NCBI GenBank assembly: GCA_965237985.1
Contig: OZ250161.1
Coordinates: forward strand, 248,001 to 312,000
DNA: 64,000 nucleotides
Reading direction: 5' to 3'
Source of the DNA: G965212025 sp965237985
GTDB taxonomy: Bacteria; Pseudomonadota; Gammaproteobacteria; Poriferisulfidales; Oxydemutatoraceae
Both the position numbers and the translations under genes were made by a program. How positions within the stretch are numbered: position 1 is the first letter of the stretch; every line of letters starts with the position of its first letter. Positions 57,640-64,000 of this stretch are shown piece by piece. The notes beneath the pieces were generated by a model. That model saw only the letters and a program-made list of their open reading frames with translations, was not told the DNA's origin and searched no databases.

Positions 57640-58170
57640 AGGCGGCGTGACGGTCATGCAGAAGGGGGCACCGCTACCCTGTGGTTTGAAAAAACCACTG
57701 TTTTCCCAGTAGGAGTACCAGCGTTTTTCGACCGCAGCCGGACTAAAGATTTTTTTCATCAATCCGGGGGCGGCGTGACGGTCATGCAGAAGGGGGCACC
57801 GCCACCCTGTGGTTTGAAAAAACCACCGTTTTCCCAGTAGGAGTACCAGTGTTTTTCGACCGCAGCCGGACTAAAGATTTTTTTCATCAATCCGGGGGCG
57901 GCGTGACGGCCATGCAGCAGTGCAGAAGTAATAGTCGTTTTCCTGTGGTTCGAAAAGATCGCAGTTTTCCCAGTAGGAGTACCAGTGTTTTTCGACCGCA
58001 GCCGGATTAAAGACTTTTTCCATCAATCCGGGGACGGTGTGACGGTCATGCAGCTGTAATGGTCGTTTTCCTGTGGTTCGAAAAGATCGCCATTTTCTCA
58101 GTAGTAGGAGTGCCAGCGTTTTTCGAACGTAGCCGGATTAAAGACTTTTTCCATCAATCCGGGAAACGGA
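57640..58170 (-). repeat. Tandem copies of the valS 5' end (about 126 bp)
   Basis: Four extra copies of the first 40 or so codons of valS and its flank lie between valS and pepA. The two nearest valS are almost identical to the gene (period about 126). The outer two, at about 57.92-58.04 and 58.05-58.16 kb, have internal deletions and substitutions. Each could encode a short peptide like KKIFSPAAVEKHWYSYWEN followed by a stop. They fill the site where holC would be expected. Confidence 0.9.
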
Positions 58171-58175
58171 AACAA

Positions 58176-59657
58176 TCAGCCGTTTTGCACTCGCCCCAGC
58201 AGAAATTCAGTCAACAGAGGAACAGGTCTTCCGGTAGCCCCCTTGTTTTTCCCCGTTAACCAAGCGGTGCCTGCTATGTCGAGGTGTGCCCAACGTTGTT
58301 TTTCTGTAAAGCGTGACAGGAAACAGGCCGCCGTGATGGTGCCGGCCGACCTTCCTCCCAAGTTGGCGATATCCGCAAAGTTGCTGTCTAGCAATGGCTG
58401 ATATTCGTCCCAAAGCGGCAGTTGCCAGGCGCGATCTCCAGATTTTTCGCCGGCGGCGAGCAAAGCGTCGCACAACTCCTGATCGTTGCTCAATAGGCCG
58501 CTCGCTACATGCCCAAGTGCAACCACACAAGCCCCGGTCAAGGTGGCGATGTCCACAATGCAGTCGGGTTTATATTTGTCAACGTAACTGAGTGCGTCAC
58601 AAAGCACTAGCCTGCCTTCCGCGTCTGTGTTTAATATTTCCACGGTTTTTCCGGACATGGTGATTGCCACATCGCCCGGTTTGCAGGCCCGCCCGCCGGG
58701 CATATTTTCTGCACAGGCAAGAACGCCGACCAGATTGAGGGGAAGTTCCAGCTCTATGCAGGCGAGTAAAGTTCCTAAAACACTGGCGGCACCACACATG
58801 TCAAATTTCATTTCGTCCATGGCTGCGCTGGGCTTGATTGAAATCCCGCCGGTATCAAAAGTGATTCCTTTCCCGACCAGCACCACTGGTTTCTGCTTGC
58901 CCCCATTGCGGTATTCAATGCACACCAGTTTTCCTTCCTGGCAACTCCCTTTGCTGACGGAAAGAAAAGCACCCATATGCAGTTTTTCCATGCTTTTTTC
59001 GCCGAGCGTTTTAACACGCAATTTCGGAGACAGCTTTTTCAGCTTTTCTGCCTGTCTCTTCATCCAGGATGGTGTGCAGATGTTGGGGGGCAGATTTCCC
59101 AGTTCTCGAGCCAGTGTCATGCCGTGGTGTATGGCTTCCGCTTCCCGGATGATTTTTTTGCCGTCAGTGGCCTTGTCACATAGATGGGCGCGAAAGCTTT
59201 TCAGCCGCTTTTTCGGTTGCTTTTTGCTGCTTTTGCTTTCATAACGGTAACCGGCATTCAGCAATTCCAGCAAAAAAGTTCGCAAAGACCACTCCTCGCT
59301 TCCCTCTGGGAAATCACAGAAAGCGCAGGCATGAGCCACGTTCTCGGGGTCTAGTTTCACGACAAGCTGTGCGCAATGTTTCGCCGCACGTATGAATTTT
59401 GCACGCTCTAGTTTTTCCGTCTTGCCAAGGCCGGCGACGATAATGGACTTATGCCCCTTGTCGGGCTGATGCAGCGTGAAAGAAGAGCCGATTGCTCCTT
59501 CAAATTTCGTTTGTTTTGCGGTCAGTTCCAGCAAACCACCAAGTGCTGTGTCTATTTTTTTCCAGACTTCAGTTTTTTTATGGTTTTCTGGAACGAGCAA
59601 GGCAACGCAGGCGGAAGGCATTGTTTCTATTTTTCGGTTGGAAATGGTGTTCTTCAT
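58176..59657 (-). CDS. pepA: Cytosol aminopeptidase PepA (M17)
   Basis: 493 residues, a dizinc leucyl aminopeptidase that in some bacteria also binds DNA at Xer recombination sites. Metal and catalytic motifs: VGKGITFDTGGISIKPS (Lys and Asp ligands), MDEMKFDMCGAASVLG, and the signature NTDAEGRLVLCDALSY. The N-terminal regulatory-type domain precedes them. ATG at 59657 with GGAG seven bases upstream. The start is followed by MKNTISNRKIE, ending at ...LGRVQNG. Upstream of valS on the same strand. Confidence 0.96.
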   Translation of the reverse strand: MKNTISNRKIETMPSACVALLVPENHKKTEVWKKIDTALGGLLELTAKQTKFEGAIGSSFTLHQPDKGHKSIIVAGLGKTEKLERAKFIRAAKHCAQLVVKLDPENVAHACAFCDFPEGSEEWSLRTFLLELLNAGYRYESKSSKKQPKKRLKSFRAHLCDKATDGKKIIREAEAIHHGMTLARELGNLPPNICTPSWMKRQAEKLKKLSPKLRVKTLGEKSMEKLHMGAFLSVSKGSCQEGKLVCIEYRNGGKQKPVVLVGKGITFDTGGISIKPSAAMDEMKFDMCGAASVLGTLLACIELELPLNLVGVLACAENMPGGRACKPGDVAITMSGKTVEILNTDAEGRLVLCDALSYVDKYKPDCIVDIATLTGACVVALGHVASGLLSNDQELCDALLAAGEKSGDRAWQLPLWDEYQPLLDSNFADIANLGGRSAGTITAACFLSRFTEKQRWAHLDIAGTAWLTGKNKGATGRPVPLLTEFLLGRVQNG

Positions 59658-59799
59658 CTGGTTTCTCCAATTTGTTCGGATTTGCTACCCGCCCCTCGAT
59701 GAACTGGCTGCCAGCCAGTTGATGCGCGTTATGGTAACCATTGCAAAGACCGCATTGTAGTCTTGCTTAGGGTCTGGCGTAAATAAAGACCATGGTGCA

Positions 59800-60950
59800 A
59801 AGTTTACAGTCGGCGGATTGTACCTGGGCCCCCGGAAGTGGTCTGTCCAGGGGGGGCAGTGAGGGTAGCGCGTTGTGCCATTGGGGTTTGTGGCCGATGT
59901 GCCAGAGCGGGGGTGATTGCATCATGCATCAGGTGACGGCAAAGTCCGTCTGTTGGAATGGCTGAACCATCTCCCGATTGGAGCCCGGAAAGCGATCGGC
60001 GCACGTCGGCATGGGAAATGTTGCACCATTTTTGGTGCGAACGTTGCAGAACGGTAGCGTAGCCGTGACCGGTGCGCTTCCCGCCACTATCCGAACACGG
60101 GGTCAGCCATCAATCTGGCGCATGAGCTGCCAGCACTGTGCGAATAAACAAGCAGGCGAGCTTGCGTTCCAGTCCCGGCACCAAGACATAACCCTCCGCG
60201 AATGCATAGTCGGCGAATTGTACCTGGGTTTCCGGAAGTGGTCTGGTCAGGGGGGGCAGTGAGGGTAGCGCGTTGTGCTATTGGGGTTTGTGGCCGATGT
60301 GCCAGAGCGGGGGTGATTGCATCATGCATCAGGTGACGGCAAAGTCCGTCTGTTGGAATGGCTGAACCATTCTCCGATTGGAGCCCGGAAAGCGATCGGC
60401 GCACGTCGGCATGGGAAATATTGCACCATTTCTGGTGCGAACGTTGCAGAACGGTAGCGTAGCCGTGACCGGTGCGCTTCCCGCCACTATTCGAACACGG
60501 GGTCAGCCATCAATCTGGCGCATGAGCTGCCAGCACTGTGCGAATAAACAAGCAGGCGAGCTTGCGTTCCAGTCCCGGCACCAAGACATAACCCTCCGCG
60601 AATGCATAGTCGGCGAATTGTACTTGGGTTTCCGGAAGTGGTCTGGTCAGGGGGGGCAGTGAGGGTAGCGCGTTGTGCTATTGGGGTTTGTTGGCCGATG
60701 TGCCAGAGCGGGGGTGATTGCATCAGGTGACCAAAGTCCGTCCGTTGGAATGGCTGAACCATTCTCCGATTGGAGCCCGGAAAGCGATCCGCGCACGTTG
60801 GCGTGGGAAATATTGCACCATTTCTGGTGCGAACGTTGCAGAACGGTAGCGTAGCCGTGACCGGTGCGCTTCCCGCCACTATTCGAACACGGGGTCAGCC
60901 ATCAATCTGGCGCATGAGCTGCCAGCACTGTGCGAATAAAAAGGCATGAG
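59800..60950. repeat. Three tandem copies of a roughly 400-bp unit
   Basis: Units of about 400 bp start near 59.80, 60.20 and 60.60 kb; the third is a little shortened. They share landmarks CCGATTGGAGCCCGGAAAGC and ATCAATCTGGCGCATGAGC. On the minus strand each can encode a tail-like peptide (YAFAEGYVLVPGLERKLA, ending AAHAPD) that could be the end of an unidentified gene, but stops interrupt longer reading. A fourth copy is at 63.04-63.48 kb. Bases 60950-61512 hold nothing I can support. Confidence 0.85.
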
Positions 60951-61512
60951 TAAAGATGCCCACGTCGGGAGCTGGTGAGTTCTAGGTGTGCCGTTATTGC
61001 TGCGACGTGCCGAACCGGACGTTCCGGAAACGCAACAAGACCAGATGTTCTAAGCAAGGCGCCGCGGCTAACACATAGCGCACGGAGGTCGAAATGATTG
61101 ATTTTCGGGTATTGAATGGAAATGGCAAAGCACGCTGAGAGTTGCTCTTTTTGTATTGTGGCCCTTGCCAGAAATCCAAGCTGTGGTGGGTAGAGATTCC
61201 GCGGTCACAACGTTGCTGCGTCTGGCGTCACAAAGTGTCAAAAGGCGTTTTGAAGACGTGGGCGGCAAGGCTGGTGGCGGGATAAAGTTTTCATTGCGAG
61301 GCGCACTCCGTCAGGCCAATACGAGGGGTTTTGTTTGGAAACAAGGCGACTCTGGAGTGCGGGAAAGTCTCGACAACCACGCTGTCGTGTTTTATCACCC
61401 AACCAGGTTTTTGTCAGTTTACAGAAGTTTCCCAAGACAAAAATCGAACAGGAGAGCACACCGTTGCTATTTTCCGACCCCTCAAACCGCCCAGTTTCCG
61501 CAAGAAAGATTT

Positions 61513-61800
61513 TCAACTGCCATCAGTTTCAAAGTACAGGGTGGCGAAATCCTTCATTCCCTCTACCACATACTTGAATTCCTCAGTTGTAAGTCTGGAA
61601 GAGCTACATGTTTCGCTTTGTTCTTTACGTGACGGTTCGGAAACTCCCTGATGAAGTTCCTGGTCCAAGCCCTCCATTATTTCTTCTTTGGTTCGGAGTC
61701 ACAAACTCGTGTTTTATCAAATAGGATGAGGATGCAGCCTACAGTAGTTTTTGGTGGGTCTTCACCGTAACCGTAAGGTCGCGTAGATGTGCTACGGCTG
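61513..61800 (-). pseudogene. Fragments downstream of the 61.8-kb gene, including a 3'-end duplicate
   Basis: 61690-61800 repeats part of the neighbouring gene's 3' region (YGEDPPKTTVGCIL, then diverging). Just below, a 54-codon frame (61677-61513; MEGLDQELHQGVSEP..., ending YFETDGS) has coding-like composition and may be the displaced end of the same or another gene. Confidence 0.5.
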
Positions 61801-61817
61801 TACATCCATCAGGGGGC

Positions 61818-62666
61818 TCACCCTTCATAGATTTCAAGTCCCGGATTGCTTTGGGGGTCACAATAGCCCAGAAAAGCAACCGACCCATATAGACCGTCAT
61901 GCCGGCCGCCAGAAGTCGGAGTCACAAACTGCAAATAGGTGAGGATGCAGCCTACAGTAGTTTTTGGTGGGTCTTCACCGTAAGGTAGCCCATGGCTGAA
62001 ACGTTCAGATCGTCGTGCAATTTCCGCGCAAAGAATCTTGGAGCCGGGTTCCCTGCCGCCTGTTTTTAGTTTGATGTTATCGAGACTCTGAACGTTTCCT
62101 GTTTTCTCGAACCGAATAACATTTTTGTATCCAGACTCTGCAAGCTTATTTTCTTTCTGGCTCCAAAAAGTATCGTACAGATTGTCTTGGTTTGACCATT
62201 TCTTGACACCAGGAGCTTCCGGGTGAGCGGAATCATTGATGACTAGAACTCTCGAGGAATCTTCTTGCTGGACAATGGTCTCGACGTCTTGGTTCGTATG
62301 CGTTTGTGCCGGGGCATTGGTGGTCTGAGGATTCAGTTGCTCGAAGACGTGTCGGTTGAAAGCTTTTCTATCACTGACAACTGAATCCATTTTTTCAGTG
62401 TATCCCAGAGAGAGATGATTAGGTTTTCCAGCGCGAGCGGCCGCCTGCAAAATTCTGCCGCGCATTTCGTGCACTTCGTATTGGTATCCCCTGCTGAGAC
62501 TGTAGCGCAGGTAGTGCACTGTCCAAGTGAAAAAAGAACTCTTGCAGACCACTCTCTCCCCCCCATGCTGTGTGTTGTCGGGACGTACCTCAAGACGACC
62601 GAACCGGCTGTTTGCGGCCCTTTTGACTGCGCTATTTTCAATCAGCATATCACTCGTTTCCTGCAA
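61818..62666 (-). CDS. Hypothetical protein
   Basis: 282 residues with balanced composition and no stop-rich decay. Segments that look structured include SSRVLVINDSAHPEAPGVKK, LYDTFWSQKENKLAESGYKNVIRFEKTG and GSKILCAEIARRSERFS. The region from about residue 130 to the end could form one globular domain with an Asn-Asp-Ser loop. No signal peptide or transmembrane segment. I recognise no family. Part of the 3' end is duplicated immediately downstream. The start is uncertain: ATG at 62666 or the one six codons later. Confidence 0.5.
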   Translation of the reverse strand: MQETSDMLIENSAVKRAANSRFGRLEVRPDNTQHGGERVVCKSSFFTWTVHYLRYSLSRGYQYEVHEMRGRILQAAARAGKPNHLSLGYTEKMDSVVSDRKAFNRHVFEQLNPQTTNAPAQTHTNQDVETIVQQEDSSRVLVINDSAHPEAPGVKKWSNQDNLYDTFWSQKENKLAESGYKNVIRFEKTGNVQSLDNIKLKTGGREPGSKILCAEIARRSERFSHGLPYGEDPPKTTVGCILTYLQFVTPTSGGRHDGLYGSVAFLGYCDPQSNPGLEIYEG

Positions 62667-64000
62667 CTCATTTCAGCGAAGTTCTCGTTGAACTCTCGCT
62701 CCAGCAGCCCAATCCAAACCTCGCTTATGCCCGTTTTTTTGGCCACCTGCTCTACCTACACTAGCACAAATTCAAGCTGTGTACAATCATAGCTGGCGTA
62801 CGGGCAACATCGGCAATGCCCGTTTTTTTGGCTCATGACTTCCCTGTTGGGACCTTCGGCCAAGTGGAAGAGAATAAGCACAGAGCACAAGAGCCAACCC
62901 GCTGGGGTGCTGTTCATGAGTGAGCAGCGAAGAACGTAACGGAGGGTGAACGTGGTCATTTCTCCCTATCAGTTGGAGTGTCGTGATGAACGAAGGGTGC
63001 GGAAAGTCAGACAATCAGCGACGGCAGGCAGACCAGCTTGCGTTCCAGTCCCGGCACCAAGACATAACCCTCCGCGAATGCACAGTCGGCGGATTGTACC
63101 TAGGTCCCCGGAAGTGGTCTGTCCAGGGGGGGCAGTGAGGGTAGCGCGTTGTGCCATTGGGGTTTGTGGCCGATGTACCAGAGCGGGGGTGATTGCATCA
63201 TGCATCAGGTGACGGCAAAGTCCGTCCGTTGGAATGGCTGAACCATCTCCCGATTGGAGCCCGGAAAGCGATCGGCGCACGTCGGCATGGGAAATGTTGC
63301 ACCATTTTTGGTGCGAACGTTGCAAAACGGTAGCGTAGCCGTGACCGGTGCGCTTCCCGCTACTATCCGAACACGAGGTCAGCCATCAATCTGGCGCATG
63401 AGCTGCCAGCACTGTGCGAATAAACAAGCAGACCAGCTTGCGTTCCAGTCCCGGCACCAAGACATAACCCTCCGCGAATGCAGTGCAACAAGCCGACCTG
63501 CGCGTCCGAGAGGTTTGCCGGGTAAAGCGACTTCCTGATCTTGGTGGTGGGTAGTTGCCAGTGGCTGATTGTTGCTGAATTGTGGCAACTCAAAGCAGAC
63601 AAACAGTCAGTGGTGTCATATGAAGTGCGGCCGGCGCCCTTGCTTGCTTGGTATTCCAGCATGAATCGTGTTATCCCACCACCGTCGTCATCTTTCCTTG
63701 TTTGCAGCGAAAATCAACGCCTGCCGGAGTGTCAAATCAACCAGGATGCCAGTCCTGTCTGCTTAAAGCAGATAATCAAGACGGGTCTCGTCATTCCAAT
63801 CACTGACATCAAGATTGAATTTTCCCTACTCATCACGCTTTCTAGCGAAGATACGCTCGCAACGATTGGGGATGGATTTTTCTTGCCTGAAAGTCACCAG
63901 CTTCTGACTGTTTTACAGGGCAACAGCGACCAGGCCTACAGCTGACCGTTCTGGTTGTTTTGTCCTGTCAAAGCCCAGGCAAGGCTGGAATTTTTCCTGT
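62667..64000. other. Gene-poor end of the window with one repeat copy
   Basis: 63035-63490 is a fourth copy of the roughly 400-bp unit from 59.8-60.95 kb, including the CCGATTGGAGCCCGGAAAGC landmark, and a shorter piece of it is repeated at 63.42-63.48 kb. An open frame at 63541-63945 on the plus strand (134 codons) has no family resemblance; it may be chance or the start of something beyond the window. Confidence 0.5.

Noticed and set aside
63541..63945. 134-codon plus-strand frame at the window end
   Set aside because: No ribosome-binding site, family or coding-like pattern; kept only as a remark in the region entry.

Overview
The window reads as a chromosomal segment of a Gram-negative bacterium of moderate GC content, most likely a gammaproteobacterium. 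This is inferred from the pepA-valS neighbourhood, an mnmA-acnA overlap, class II fumarase, periplasmic CopA/CopB copper resistance, GT9-type LPS glycosyltransferases and a WbpM-type O-antigen dehydratase. No species is claimed.

Layout. 0.2-5.5 kb: ssb, then a surface-polysaccharide operon (NAD-dependent epimerase, WecA/WbpL-like phosphoglycosyltransferase, WbpM-like dehydratase). 5.7-12.8 kb, minus strand: mnmA-acnA and fumC. 12.9-16.4 kb: a secreted trypsin-like protease gene broken by a frameshift, preceded by relics of itself. 16.4-19.4 kb: a strikingly AT-rich block of LPS genes (two GT9 glycosyltransferases, a methyltransferase, a truncated glycosyltransferase) bounded by stray CRISPR repeats. 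19.5-25.6 kb: a type I-E CRISPR array of 100 repeats by my count. 25.6-35.2 kb, minus strand: cas3, a decayed IS481 element, then cas8e-cse2-cas6e-cas7e-cas5e-cas1-cas2, with three diverged repeats between cas2 and the array. 35.4-40.1 kb: a small hypothetical gene, a GLUG-adhesin relic, a beta-carbonic anhydrase, a second 9-repeat array with a slightly different repeat, a membrane protein and alpha/beta hydrolase pair, a fossil CRISPR array and tRNA-Ser(GCU). 41-49.5 kb: anmK, a nonsense-broken repeat protein, ald, and a RecB-like nuclease/SF1 helicase. 50.3-52.7 kb: copA-copB. 54.9-59.7 kb: pepA and valS. The remainder is repeat-rich and gene-poor.

Two themes stand out. First, many genes here have one terminus copied in tandem into the neighbouring intergenic space: the 5' ends of the epimerase, protease and valS genes, and the 3' ends of fumC, ald, copB and the 61.8-kb gene. 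Units run from about 0.12 to 0.47 kb. At fumC, valS and the protease, copies farther from the gene are more decayed, as if duplication recurs at the gene edge. Second, CRISPR repeats and their relics lie outside the arrays, at the edges of gene-sized foreign segments. One glycosyltransferase gene is cut exactly at a repeat, and the protease reading frame runs out through one. The 16.3-40.0 kb island is bounded by relics of the same repeat family, beside a tRNA gene.

The cas genes look largely coherent: Cascade, Cas3 and adaptation genes are all full length. Cas1 appears to lack the glutamate seen in the E. coli active site. The diverged repeats beside cas2 keep their hairpin through paired substitutions, which makes them the best candidate for an unrecognised RNA element.
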